Source: Glandiceps talaboti (lineage: Eukaryota; Hemichordata; Enteropneusta; Spengelidae). From it: a stretch of 64,000 bases of DNA. Location of the stretch: positions 19,145,003 through 19,209,002 of the forward strand of contig NC_135551.1 of NCBI RefSeq assembly GCF_964340395.1, written 5' to 3'. Made by a program: the position numbers and the translations under genes. Every line of letters begins with the position of its first letter. Within the stretch, counting starts at the first letter, position 1. This document shows positions 12,106-25,115 of this stretch, in pieces. Below the pieces are notes generated by a model. The model was not told the DNA's origin and made no database searches. It was given only the letters and a program-made list of their open reading frames with translations.

Positions 12106-14954
12106 CTTCTCCAGTCACCCAACGATTGGTGATCAATGTGAAAATCTGTCTTATACAGAAGTGACCCCTTCCAAATATAAATATTTGTTCTTCTATGGTA
12201 TTTTATGTCGAGAACCATTCCATCAATATCCTTTTAATAATTATCTATTATAAGCTGGAATGATCCTCACAGGTTCATATCTTGCAACATCTGAACAAAC
12301 ACTCCTAATAAAGAATGTGTGCACGCATATTCATCATATCTTTCCGACACTTCCAGTAGTGTTAGGACCCAGCTCTTTGAAGAACCATTCCCAAAACGTC
12401 ACATTTTTTTCATTTTTATTTGACCGGGAAAATCTTATCTAACAAGTGTTTGAAAAATGTCTGGCTTTCTGAAGTTATGCACACCCTGTCAGACAGGGCA
12501 CCCTTCATATGCCATATATTAGGTATGTGACGATTGACGTGGTTGGAAACAGTGACCTTTGTTTGATGCAAATGCCACAGTGTTTGTATTACACCGCCGT
12601 TGATACATGGAATACCAATATAGACTGGAATGATGATGTAATACTTAGGACAACCAGGATAGTTTTAGTAATTATACTATTTGATTGAGAGGAAAGGACT
12701 TTGGATTACAGACCTGTGTCCACAGTAAGCTAGCTGGGCAGTTCTTCTACTGTCATATTATTCAAAATTCCATCGTTTAAGTTATCCTGCCCAAACTATG
12801 ACACTTGTACAGTGAATTTGCTGTAGCTTGATGTTCGATCAGTAAACCATCATGATTAGTTCTTTCCAAACGAACACTCTAAAAGCCCAAGGATCCTGGT
12901 ATTGGAGACAGAGTGATGAACATGTCGGTGTTCAGGTAAACCTGTGGTGGAACTTGGTGAGTAGTCTATGCACTTACTCCTGTACTAGCATGTAGCTCTT
13001 GCCAGACAGTCATCACAGCTTCGTAGGTCAATCTGACAATTCATTGATTTGAAATTGCATTGATATGATCGTGAAGTTAATATTGTTTTAAACATATGCC
13101 ATAGTATATTGATCAAAGTAGAATAGAAATTGATACATTTTACAGAGTAGTAATAGTGAAGTTACCTTAGTATTGGAATCTAGTTTTGAAGCGACTAGAC
13201 ATAGTTTATTGATCATATTTATTTTGTCAGATTCTAGTGTTGTTGCCGCCGTTATTGCTTTGTACTCAGACATTCAAATAGAACTATTTGCATGCAATAT
13301 ACTTTTCACCGCCATTGCCAACTGAGGATACCGAACCCGTCATACCTCTGAAAGTCTAAGTTTTCCATCATCTGCTAATTCGTGTATATACCCTTATTGG
13401 AATGAGAAAAGCAAAGTTTCGAAACATAACTTGGGTGGATACACACCATTTATATTATAAGGAAAGAGAGGACGTGGTGGTACAAGGGAATGTGGTCAGT
13501 GTCACTGAATTTTAAGTTTTCACCCACCTCTTAATCTGCAGGTGGAATTTAATGCATGTAAAAGTGGCACTTTACTTCTTCACATGATGATAGGTGCACT
13601 TTATAGCAAAATTAATGAGTGGTCAACAGCTATTTTATCACACTTAAACATAGTCGAAGGGTTGTTGAGAGAAAATTCCTGAGTTGCTAAAGTACACGAG
13701 GAGACATGTGTAGGTGTGGGCTCAATAAGGACAAACGTCATTTTTCCGAAAACTTAACTTCAAAGTTTAAAATCATTACTTTGATAATATTGTGTACAGT
13801 CATGACTGAGAGCATTTTCTGGTGAGATGAAAAACATAAAATATCAAAAATGTAGAATATTTGTGAAAGGAGGTTTTATGATGCCACCTGTTCTCATTGA
13901 TAACGTTTGACATGTGCTCTGTGTAAAACTGTCTGAACACGTCTTTATCTACAGACTGAATTTAGTGTCTCTAAATAATAGTGGGTCACTGAATACGACA
14001 TATACTTGAATTCTGAGCAAATTCTAACTGCAGAATAACGTTTCTCATATATGTCGACAACAGTCATTACATGTTATATAGCATCCCGGATGTGGACATG
14101 TTAGTACGTGTATGTTTCGGTTTAGTGAGTACTTCTAATAGCTAGTGTCTACGTGGTGGTGGTGGAGGGTGGTCATCTTGTATATACTCTATCAACATGT
14201 CCAAATCAAAGACAACCCAAAATGTGCTTTATCATTCTTGGCCGTTATCCCCCTCCATTTGACCGTTAGCCCGTTCCCGTGGTTATTTTGCTCCATCCCG
14301 TAACACGTGCCTTAGGTACTCGTCAGCGTGCTCTTTATAGACTTGTTTACACCCATACTGTATTATTATAGCCTCCTTCAGTAAGAGTTCCATAGCCATA
14401 AAAGAAGTGGCCTGGACAGCGGGACACCAACAGAACCATGGACACACTATGGTAGTTTTGGACTATCAATTAATATTATCAATGTTTTCTTTGTTATCTA
14501 AACAGATTTTGGGTTGTATTTGATCTGGACAATTTGTAGAAGGATACCAATATGACCAATTATTTACACTTGAATTTGGATCACCTCACATTTCAATGGA
14601 AATTTCCACTCTGTTGAAGCGACAACAGCAACCAACCTGGCTTTGTTATCAATTTATATTCTTCTACTATATCTTGTGTATCTTGTCAGTAAACTTATAC
14701 TCGCACACCATTCCTTCAGACACACCTCGCCAGACACATCCACAAACACAAACATACAAACACATTTCATGTATAAACACGACAGAGCATTCGTAAGAGT
14801 TTTATTGATCAGGACATAAACATACTGTTATGACATAACATTTGAAGTGTGCCATGCTGGCATTCCTTTATAATAAATCTCCGAGTCATAAAATGGCCCA
14901 AAAATCAGACTTTGCGATCACGCGATTTCCTGTGCAAGGAAAGATCGCGCGCTC

Positions 14955-15250
14955 ATTTGCATATCATTAGCATTGCCACTATTATGAGTGCGCACTAATA
15001 CAAATAATCACTGATATGTAATGACTGGTTCTATCTTGCGAAAAGAAGTCTTCGATGAGTGTTCAGATCTTGTCCATAGGAAGCCTGTATGCAAAGGCCA
15101 ACTCGGAGACACCGTGGTACCTTTTTATTTTATTTTTATTTATTCATTAACCACCCAACAGGCATTGCCCAATAACAGGAGGAAAGTTCAGTGTGATTAT
15201 TTGTATTAGTGCGCATTCATAATGGTGGCAATGCAAATGGTATGCAATTA
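14955..15250. mobile_element. Inverted-repeat (MITE-like) element
   Basis: The left arm (about 14957-15012) and right arm (about 15192-15250) are imperfect reverse complements that include GTGCGCACTAATACAAATAA and its partner. The interior of about 180 bp has no reading frame. It is probably a non-autonomous DNA transposon; no clear target duplication was identified. Confidence 0.6.
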
Positions 15251-15462
15251 TGTGACTACGACTGGATATCTGATGCATATCAAATAGACTTTGAATACTG
15301 AAAACGTTTGCATACTAGTTTTTGACAATTATTTGAGCCATAATATCCTGAAAAAGGAAAATGGTGAAAATTGAATATGGATTTGTGGTGTTGTGCTCCT
15401 TATGAACACATCATATTATTGTCTGTATAAAAGGAACGGTATCACGTCCACTGTCCTAGTAT

Positions 15463-15466
<4 letters not shown>

Positions 15467-15524
<58 letters not shown>

Positions 15525-15533
15525 GGGGGGGGG
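15467..15533. repeat. (GA)n microsatellite with poly-G
   Basis: A GA dinucleotide run from 15467 to about 15522 is followed directly by a run of about nine G. Confidence 0.97.
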
Positions 15534-15829
15534 AGGATAACATATCAGTCAGTAGGTCCCCCATAGTAAGCCCGTTTTACAAAATTTTGAGAGAGCGTTT
15601 ACATGATGGGGATTTTGCATATTGATTTTGGAATTACGACTCGCATTGTCAGTCTGTCGAAGTAAGTGGACCGTAAATTCCCAATTTTGACGAGGGATTG
15701 TTTTATCCCGCATATTGCCCACGGGCGATACAGCATGGTGCAGGCCACTGTTCACTCTCATTGTTCACTACAACCATGCAGAAATGTGTGTGTTCCTATG
15801 TTCATATCAGGTAAGATAGCATATTGAAC

Positions 15830-18800
15830 CTAAACCATATTGATACTAGTGACTCTAACAGCGGCCTCCAGTTTCTTCCAGAACAGCTTTTCTCCGTCTT
15901 TATTGTCACTCCATCTGATGTAGTTGCCCTTTCTCATGAAATACTTCAACAATCCTGGCATTTTACTGGTCGGGATGTTGTCTTTCAAAACCAATATGGC
16001 GGCATCACGATGTTCATCAAACATTTTCTGTCGTATCATTTCCAGTTCAAAATAACACCATTCACTGTCGATGAAATTCTTTGTCAGGATGAAGACAGTC
16101 TTTCGGCTCTCCTCGATGGCGTTCACGATGTTAGTGGTGATGTGTTCACCGATGACAAAATCACGGAAATCTAAACACAGTCTGTAGTTGTATGGTGGAT
16201 TCTCTAACTTTGGTTTCAGGACAAATTGTACCCATTCTTCATCCTTGCTGGAGTGGGACACAAAAATGTCATACTTATATTCACTTACGTTATCACCAGG
16301 AATAGTCTCGTATCCTTTCGTCCATACCTTGAACTTGACGAGAAAACAACCATATCTGTTTTTAAGGAAACAGATTAACTGAAATTAAAGGTCAACATAT
16401 GGAGGAAGGTGCAGTGTGTCAAATATGAGATATAAGAACAAGAAGGGCAAAAAACGAGTGCCTATAGTAAGCGGTACAGTGTGTCATTTATATTGGCATT
16501 ATTTCAGCTGTCAGATTATATGCAGAAGACAACATCATTGGTTCAAACTATAGTAAAACCGTGCTGACTATTTAATTTTGGGATAACCTAACACCACCTG
16601 GTATTTGGAGCCGACCAACAATAAAACTAACAGATAAATGAATGTGGTATATTCACTCTAAGTTGTATATCCTCGTTTTGCTATATTTCGTTAACTTTTC
16701 ATTACTCAAAATGTGGGAAGGTTATACACGAGTGACTGAAGATCTCCGAAGATGGGTGAAAACACACTCCTACCTCCATGCTGACTACATTAACCAACAA
16801 CCCGACTCGATACTTAAATACGACATACATGTATGTACATATTTCCATGCGAACTCTAGTCTGAAAATAGTATAATTCAAAAATGTGATATAATGCATGC
16901 AATATATAATTCAGAACAAAACATTCCGTATGAAACAAAATTACCGACTGTTATTATACCCCGAGAGATTTAGTGGGCGGAATTCTGAGCCATTAACTTT
17001 AGTTTGCATTCACAATAGGTCAAAACAAGGTCAAAGTATTGATCTGTGACTTGTCGTGTCTAGCTAACTGTCGGATTTAAAAATACGGTTGAAAGGAATT
17101 TGACATCCGTTATGTGTAGAACGTTTAAAGCGAGATATATAGTGCCGTCTAGTCAACTCCTGTGTCCCATTTCCATACATGTTAGCACGTATTTCATATC
17201 GACAATTCCGTTTGTTACCAGTGTGACGGTCTATGTCTGAAGTTAAACAGCATGAAAAATAGGATTCGCCAAGGAATATCTATGCTGGAAGCGTTCATTT
17301 CAATCAGCACAACAGATGTTTTGTTTAATCTGAAATTGGTATTTATTTTGGAATTGTAAGAATGGCTTAATTTTACTGTGTCTTTCTACTGTACAAAAAT
17401 GATGTCAAACAACAAAGCCCGAGTCTTGGTTATACTACATGTGTATGTGACGTCATGTGTTTACGGATACTGTAATGACAAATGGACTGCAGAAAGTGGT
17501 CACTGTTTCGTCGATAACTTCTCGAATTACTTCAATAAGTGTTTTACATCGTAATAGCTGAACGTTCGTTCACATCAGACAGTATGAAACAGTAAGTGGA
17601 TGCCAAACAGCAAATAATTTGGGTAATCTTAGCTGTGTTAGCCAGAACTAGCTAGAATCATTAGAGTACCACTTCCCTGACCTACTATAATCAAATTGAT
17701 TCGCCTTCAGTCCTATATACTGACATAAATACTGTGCAACTACAATTACAATCACCAAACCTGACACAAAAATGTCGTCTGGCGCGACAAAAAATCTTAC
17801 TATAAACGCTGCTACATTTTATCATCTGGTACAACAAAAACCTAGCCAAAAGTGCTACATTTATCGGCGGCGCAACAAAAAATCTTACTAACAGAGATTT
17901 TGTTGAACAAGACGATAAAAATGTAGCATTATAAATAACATTCTTGTTGAACCAGACGATACAATTTAGCAAGATTTGTGTCAACTCAGACGAAACTTGT
18001 TTATTTCATTGTATGTAAAACTTTGTGTTCAACAAACAGCCTCTTTGACAGTAACTGTTGTACATTAATTACCTTCTTTGTTGACTTTACTATCATTAAT
18101 GTTAGTTTTGATGATATCAGGTTGTTAAGTTGTGGGAAGGTAGATCATCTACAGTCCACTGGTCAATGGGTAGATTAAAAGCTGAAAATCTGAGGTCACA
18201 GCAATGCAAGGTCCGGCCTAATGGTGTAATATTAAACTAGCACACCTTCACAAAGTAGGAACGGACAACAGTCTGTAAACAGCCATGTAAGCCAACTACA
18301 GTCCGTTTTAAGTTACCGTTCAGTGGCTCTTTTAGACACAAACATGCAGAAACCAACGAGAACTGTACATGCAATACTTTAAGAAAGCAATATTGAGTGA
18401 ATACAGCTAGTTTCTGGCCACATGATGTCTAAATGAAATGACTAATGTGCCATCATGCAGGCCGGATATAGAAACATCAAATGCAGATCTGCCAAAATAA
18501 TGCCTCCCGCATCTAGTCACAGTATGTTTAAAAGAGGTGTTTCATTTATTTAAAATGTAGCAAGAAATGGTGAGTAGATCTTGCTATCTTAGTGTAGAAT
18601 CTTTTCTTATTAGTTTCTGCATGACTGTATCAAACAGCCACAGAACGGTAACTTGAAACGTGCTGTAATTGACTTTGTTTGCCTTTAGACCTACCTAATC
18701 CTCCACCTGTAGGTGAATAACAAGACACCTATTGAACAAAGAACGATGACACCGGCAACAGATACCGCAGTAACCATAATGACTGGGAATTCGCATTGTA

Positions 18801-19725
18801 GGTCGTTTGGGTTGAATTGTAGTATAGGCTGTCCTGACGCACACTTGGTGTTGTTGACGTCGGCAATAATATGTGTGGTATCAATCCATTCACGAAACCA
18901 GATCAAATCACAGTCACAGTTCAAAGGATTATCATGTACATCGAGTTTTGTTAAGTTTTTCATGTATTGGAAACCAACAGACGGTTGGATTGTCAGTATT
19001 TTATTGCTACCCAGGTTGACTTCGTTCACGCTGATGGAACCGTTGATCATACCGTCCGGCAGAGATTGTATTTGGTTTTTCTGCAAAAGAACTTTACGTA
19101 AAGACGGCAAATTTCGAAATACGGTCGGACCAATGTATTTTATATTGTTTTCAACAAGATTGATGTATGCTAATTTCATATTATATCGAAATGCGTCGTC
19201 ACATACTGTTTCTACCCTGGAGCCCTGTAAATCAACTTTGAAGAGGTTTTTCAGTGGACGGAACCATTCATTTGAAATAGTTTTGATAGTATGCACATAG
19301 TTGCCTTGTAACAGTAACGTCTCTAGCTTTTCCAGTCCGTAGAAGGCGTCTGCATAAATCATATTGCTATCCAGTCTATTACCTCGGAGATCTAGAATTT
19401 TTAAATTCACTAAAGATGAAAAGGCTCGATTGCCTAGTTTCCCGATGCTGTTATCTGAGAGGTCTAAGTGTTCAGTTTCCAGTGGTATTCCTTTAGGCAC
19501 ATCGTGTAATTGCGCATGCTGGCCTCCACAAGTTACCCTTAACGACTGGACATGCTCTCCAACGTCACAGAGTTCACACTTGCAGGGTGGGGCGGGGCAG
19601 GTAACATTTGTTGCTGGAATACAAATACCGTGAACACAGTACAGCACATTCAGTAGAAACACCAGGCACGATATGAAAATCCACATAATTTTCATTGTAA
19701 TATCATGAACAGTACTAGTCGACAA
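15830..19725 (-). CDS. TLR gene 4, short Toll-like receptor (two exons)
   Basis: Exons 18695-19725 and 15830-16355 are joined in phase 2 across a 2339 bp intron (donor TTAG|GTAGGT, acceptor AAAAACAG|ATATGG) to give 518 residues. Exon 1: signal peptide (about 1-33; a later Met11 is an alternative start), N-cap CIPATNVTCPAPPCKCELC, about seven LRRs, C-cap NPLNCDCDLIWFREW with two further cysteines, and a transmembrane helix before TYRWRIR. Exon 2: linker, TIR box 1 YDIFVSHSSKDEEW, box 2 RDFVIGE without the canonical proline, and FWKKL box 3. The LRR exon defines a second subfamily shared with units 5, 6 and 7 (HIIADVNNTKC in the C-cap). The intron holds a degenerate repeat near 17740-17990. The GT in GATAACGTAAGTG of exon 2 resembles a donor, but the frame is open through it. 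Confidence 0.9.
17740..17990. repeat. Degenerate direct and inverted short repeats in the intron of gene 4
   Basis: Variants of a TCGTCTGG-x3-AACAAAA motif recur at about 60 bp intervals. Those left of about 17890 run in one orientation and those to the right run inverted, so the segment can fold back. There is no coding frame. It is probably a small foldback element. Confidence 0.5.
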
Positions 19726-20244
19726 ATAGAATTGATAAACAATCGATTTACAAACCAGGATTACACTCAGTTGACGTCACATTCAACTTCCTCCTCGTAA
19801 GTCAACAGTTTTTGTGGTGTCACATGAGATCTCGTTGGTTATCGTGATACGTCTGTAATCGATATTTGATACCACAAATGCCCGTATGGCTAAGGACGAT
19901 AACGCTGTTGATAGGATGAGGGCGGCCTGGGACCAACTGACACAGAAATTAGTAGTATACACAGTAGAAAACTTTAATATTAACTCCAGTAGAGGACTAC
20001 TCATTCTGTACATGTCAAACACTGAATCAACATTTTGACGGCTAAAAAGTATAAGATGGATTATTCAAGCCTCTTATGCAACTTAGCGCTCTCAAAATAC
20101 AGAAAGTAAATGTGATTGACATAGCGCAGGAGATATTTCGGTACAACAAATAAATAAGCGAATGTAGTTCTCAACGAAAACAGGTCACTTGGAATCTTCT
20201 ATAGACCACTGTGATTTTACGTACTTAATTCAGGTCAAGAAAAA

Positions 20245-21225
20245 AGAATTGTTTCTGGTCAGGACATTTTGTCTAAAATGATGCGACGACGCGACTTTAT
20301 TTTTTTAATCCTCAACAAATATGTCAGTCAATCTACTATTTATGGCATTGTTCTTTTTATTTAGTACTTTAGAGCAAGATGTATGTGGGGCAGATTTGCT
20401 TGTTCATGATTGGCTCTGCAGTTGCCTTCATCAAAGTAGCAATTAATGTAGGGAGGGTTATTTTTGTGTTTTCTCCTGGATCTGCAGACTGAGACAATAA
20501 AGCACACATTATTCAAACAATTTCAGTTGATAGACTCGAGGTGAAGTATATGAAATCAAATCTATCAGGCTTATGGTACTAGTTAAAATGAATTCTAATG
20601 CCAACAAAATACAAAATTATTTCTGGTCAGCTTAACTTACTTATAGTCACTTTATTGTAGTCAAAGGCCATAGACCCAACATACAATTTACACATGTACT
20701 TCCATAACCAAAAAAATATGCTACAGTTCCATTAAAGTATTTGCTTCTGACCTGATTTTTAAAGCGTGATAAATAAAGGCTGCTAGTCTCTGTAATTCAG
20801 TTGATTGATCAGATGATTGCGGGCATCACATAAATACCACCGCGTTGATTTTTCTTTCCTTTTTATACAACCCATGCAATTTGCAGATCGGGGGGTGGGG
20901 GTGGAGCACGAAAATAACCCCCCTACCATAGGCACTCGAATCAAGTAGTAGACTTACTCTACATTTTTTTAAAAATCATACAAATTGATTCGAGTGCCTA
21001 TGGCTCCCTACAGTAATTGCTAATTCATCTCAGTGAAATCAACTCAGTCAACTGCACAGCAATCATGTACAGGCATATGACATGTGCCCCAAATACACAC
21101 TTGCTCTAAAGTACTAAATAAAGAAAAAAGTATATGACAAGTTTGTTGAGAATTAAAAAAAATAAAAAAATGAAAAATATCACGTCGTCGCTCTACTTTA
21201 GACAAAATGTTTTTACCAGAAGCAA
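20245..21225. mobile_element. Large foldback/TIR element, about 1 kb
   Basis: The outer arms (about 20245-20460 and 21000-21225) are imperfect reverse complements that share, for example, ACATTTTGTCTAAA and TTTAGTACTTTAGAGCAAG. A nearer perfect palindrome of 19 bp arms (CCATAGGCACTCGAATCAA) sits at about 20927-20945 and 20985-21003. There is no coding frame. It is probably a non-autonomous foldback transposon, possibly with one element nested in another. Confidence 0.65.
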
Positions 21226-21307
21226 TTTTTGAGCTAACCGATGGGCACCATGTCGATGTATATGCAAAAAATGTATAGGATGTGAGGCACAGCTATCCCT
21301 CGAACAG

Positions 21308-21510
21308 ATATCATAAATTTCAGGAACTTGATTCTGTAAAATAAATAAGGATCGTTTCCGCCAAAGACGTGAATGTTGACCATTGGGTAGACTTACGGTC
21401 GCTAGATGTCGCAATTTGTCATATCGAATGACATCACATTCTCAACATGGTTCTTGTTCCCCATGCCAGAATGTCTTGATGATTAGAACTTCCCTTATTT
21501 CCGGAAAAGA
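21308..21510. repeat. Repeat shared with the Penelope-like element flank, copy 1
   Basis: About 200 bp nearly identical to 26070-26265 (for example GGTAGACTTACGGTCGCTAG and GAACTTCCCTTATTTCCGG). In the second copy it directly abuts the truncated Penelope-like coding region. It is either the end of that retroelement or a separate repeat. Confidence 0.7.
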
Positions 21511-22008
21511 AACTTGAGCTGGGGCGTCTTCTCAATACCGTATTGAGTGTTTTAGTACTATTTTGTGGCATTTTGTTGTAATAAATCATTCTCCTCGAGT
21601 TTTGGTGGGTTTGTTTGTTGTTGTTGTTGTTGTTTTTTTTTGTTTTTTTTTTGGGGGGGGGGTAGTAGTCAAGACCAAATTGCGCCATCTAGCGACCCTA
21701 GTTATCTTCCGTTATCCAGGATAATGTACTTTGGTGAAGGACGGTCTAGGCTTGATTTTCTATTTTGTGCTGGTCTGATACCGGTCTGATCTTCAAACTT
21801 ATTGCATTCGTTATCATGTTATAAATATGGCTACATATGAAAGTAATAACCCATGGCCACTAGTACTGGTACGAGGTACAATTTTACAGCAGTACTAGCT
21901 GTAACTGAGATATTATATTTTCGATCAGACAAAAAACAATATAGTGACTGAAAATTTATGAAATATCAAGAATTAGACACTGTATTAGAGGTCTATTTTA
22001 TCTGTAAC

Positions 22009-22076
22009 TAGTATAGTATAGTATAGTATAGTATAGTATAGTATAGTATAGTATAGTATAGTATAGTATAGTATAT
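22009..22076. repeat. (AGTAT)n microsatellite
   Basis: An uninterrupted AGTAT pentanucleotide array of about 68 bp. Confidence 0.97.
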
Positions 22077-22831
22077 AGTGTATTATAATAGTAATATTAG
22101 TAATAATTGTGAAATTATAATTGATTTGGGGTGCTGATTTTTGGACCCAAAAATCAATTTGACTGAATATATTGCACCATTCTATGTATACAGCTACTGC
22201 ACGAATGTTTGTTTATCCACAGGTGATTCAATGTCACGGTGTATGATATTCAGAGTCATGATATTGAACAATTCTTTTTTTACAAAAAACCACCAAAACC
22301 ACCTAAAAACAACGTTTCAGTTGCTAGTTCAGCTTTAGAGGTTGTCTGTAACACATTGAAATATAACCAGCGACAAGCAAGCACTTACAAACGAAACTTG
22401 TTGCAAACAGAAAAAATGGTAAGATAATGAATGGCATTAATCACACTTGGCACATCATGTTGTGATCAGTTATGTAAAGAGGTCGTGAAACTATTCTTAC
22501 CAATTAAAAACATGCAATGTAGCATACGTCTCATCAGTAGTTAAACATGCTAAATAAGGTAACCAAACCTCTGGTGTGACCATGTGAAATATGGTTCACG
22601 TGACGGATTCATGAAATTAACTGCAGCTATAATTCCAATGACAAAGATATAAAGAAAATGTATAACATCAATATTCAATTTTTTATAACTACTACTAATG
22701 TCAGTACAGTAACTGTTACTGTAGTCTCTTGGCATTTTACAGAATCTTTAGTCTTAAATGCTCAAAAAAACCCCAAAAAACCAAAAAAACTAACAACAAC
22801 AGTTTTGTCGTTACATACGTTGAGTTTACAT

Positions 22832-23354
22832 CTAAACCATATTGATACTAGTCACCCTAGCAGCAGAATCAAGTCTCTTCCAAAACAGCTTTTGTCCGTC
22901 TTTATTGTCACTCCATCTGATATAGTTGCCCTTTCTCATGAAATACTTCAACAATCCTGGCATTTTACTGGTCTTGATATCATCTTTCAAAACCAATATG
23001 GCGGCATCACGATGTTCATCAAACATTTTCTGTCGTATCATTTCCAGTTCAAAATAACACCATTCACTGTCGATGAAATTCTTAGTCAGGATAAAGACAG
23101 TCTTTCGGCTCTCCTCGATGGCGTTCACGATGTTAGTGGTGATGTGTTCACCGATGACAAAATCACGGAAATCTAAACACAGTCTGTAGTTGTATGGTGG
23201 ATTCTCTAACTTTGGTTTCAGGACAAATTGTACCCATTCTTCATCCTTGCTGGAGTGGGACACAAAAATGTCATACTTGAATTCACTGTTGTTGTTTCCG
23301 CTGGAAATAATCTGGTATCCTTTACACCACATCTTAATAGCAAAACAACCATAC
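22832..23354 (-). CDS. TLR unit 5, intact TIR exon
   Basis: An open exon of 523 nt with acceptor TACACAG|GTATGG, ending in SINMV and a stop. With two bases from an upstream LRR exon it starts RYGCFAIKMW, followed by a linker and a TIR domain: box 1 YDIFVSHSSKDEEW, box 2 RDFVIGE (no proline), box 3 FWKRL. The core is nearly identical to the TIR exons of genes 3 and 4. The LRR exon immediately upstream in transcription (25116-25952) is broken, while the next one (29118-30118) is intact and in matching phase. Joining the intact one to this exon gives 1524 nt, or 507 residues. The TIR exon shows no sign of decay, so it may still be used. Confidence 0.8.
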
Positions 23355-24459
23355 CTGTGTACGAAATGAATACTATTAGTGTTCTGTTAACCATCTTGAC
23401 TAATCAAGAGATTCTCTTTCGTTTTATCCCTTCAACCCTCTTTTTCATGCATGCATGAACGCACCAAACGGGTAGCCATATTGACTGCTATTGACTACTC
23501 AATGCCCAATGGGGTTCCTCATTGTGTTTCAGCACTGCTATGGGTATTATTTTAGCAAATGGCATTATACCAACCTGAAATGGCCATGCTTTGGAAAAAA
23601 AATTGATACTTCTATCAGTATAGTGACATTTTTACTGCATAGCCAGAGAAATGATCATTCAATACATTAAAAGAAATGGGAATTTCCTGGTCCGTGTTGT
23701 AGTTTCACTCATGTTACTGTCTGTATTGAAGTAATACTTGTATGATACGTGATTTCCTAGCAACAGGGTTGAAGGTATTTTCCATAGACCAACAACGTTA
23801 CTTGCGGGGCAAAAGGGTAATGCTAGCTACGAGCGCCGTCGTTATTGAAAACAACATTTGCAGAGGTATGTTTACATAGTTTTCAACTTTTTGTTCCTGG
23901 TTATGAATTATATTGCATGCTGTACTCATGTTACTGTTTTATTTTGAATATTTGATTATCATTTTGACACATAACGTGGTTTCTAAGTGACGTCGATACA
24001 TTGTGATATGCATAGAGGTCAAAAACATTCATGATAGGTTAATGGTTAAGCCTGCTTTTAAAAACAACAGGATACTGCACCAAAATCAATATCCTAAAAC
24101 AAACTTCTCTTTATTTTCCATCTCATGGTTTTTAAAATTACTTCCTAAGCAAGTGTTGCAATAGTTTGTATACGGGAACGTAAATTTGACGTACGATCGT
24201 ACAAACCTAATCTACGTTGAGTAATTTTCCTTCCATGTTGAAACAGGGACTTTTAAGTGTATTTAAAGGACTGAGCACAGACACAACAACTACACATGCC
24301 GATGTTACTGAGAGCAATCACAGACAGTGATCAATAGAATGCAATCAATTTCAAATAATTGAAAGCAAATTACCATGAAGACTTAATTACTAATTGAGTG
24401 GTGCTGCCTCAAGTGGTAGTTTTGAAGAAAATTGGCCTGTTGTTTACCTTGCGCATGGG

Positions 24460-24485
24460 TGTGGGATGGGGGTGGGGGTGGGATG
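24460..24485 (+). other. G-rich tract with quadruplex potential in the intron of unit 5
   Basis: Several G runs of three to five are separated by one or two bases (GGGATGGGGGTGGGGGTGGG). A related tract is kept at about 28390-28420 in the duplicate. Its role is unknown. Confidence 0.5.
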
Positions 24486-25115
24486 ATATGAGAACACATA
24501 ATAACGGTTTGTGTACTTCGATAATATGTAGGGTGAACAAAGAGGAAATTTAAAATTCGGTCAAAAATATGGCGATCTCTTATGGTCACCCCATATCTAG
24601 TATTGATTTAGACATTACAAATATGAGGTTCATGAAATCCTATATTTATCATATTCCAAGTTTTCTGATTGCAGTATTAGAAAGGTAAATAGGTTCACAT
24701 TTGATTATTAACATTAAAACACTGGGAGAATCGACTATGCTAAACCTGACGCTAAATACATTTAAGAGTATTGGACATAACTTTGGATAAATCAAGAAAC
24801 ATAATATTTTCTTGAGATTTGTCATATAGATCCAATTAGATTGGTGACACTTGCATTTTTCAAAGTAATGAAAACATATTATAATTCTTTCATGAATAAT
24901 AAACAAATATGGACTCCTTCGCCAGCAGGATACACACGCCATTCGTAACATGAACTAGATATCACGATCTCCACTTATCTGGTAACTATAGCTTATATTC
25001 AATATCGTTTGGCTTTCAGTTAAGTACATGGGTGTATTTTTGTCGACTATGAATCTGACTATGTATGTCTTTACAAAATAGTCAATGTAGCCCTTAGTGA
25101 TGTGTGTAAACCCAC

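Larger units (their letters stand above)
12106..15829. other. Intergenic region between TLR genes 3 and 4
   Basis: About 3.7 kb. I find an inverted-repeat element (about 14955-15250) and a (GA)n microsatellite followed by poly-G (15467-15533). Open frames here have no domain, splice context or repeat of a known protein family. Nothing else is supported. Confidence 0.6.
19726..22831. other. Intergenic region between TLR gene 4 and unit 5
   Basis: About 3.1 kb. It holds a large inverted-repeat element (20245-21225), a segment shared with 26070-26265 (21308-21510), poly-T/poly-G near 21630-21662 and an AGTAT microsatellite (22009-22076). No gene was recognised. Confidence 0.6.

Noticed and set aside
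18713-19300. 195-codon plus-strand frame
   Set aside because: Antisense shadow of the conserved LRR exon of gene 4; similar shadows occur opposite every LRR and TIR exon.
22658-23176. 172-codon plus-strand frame
   Set aside because: Antisense shadow of the TIR exon; the same shadow recurs at 8672, 15824 and 5113 because the TIR exons are alike.
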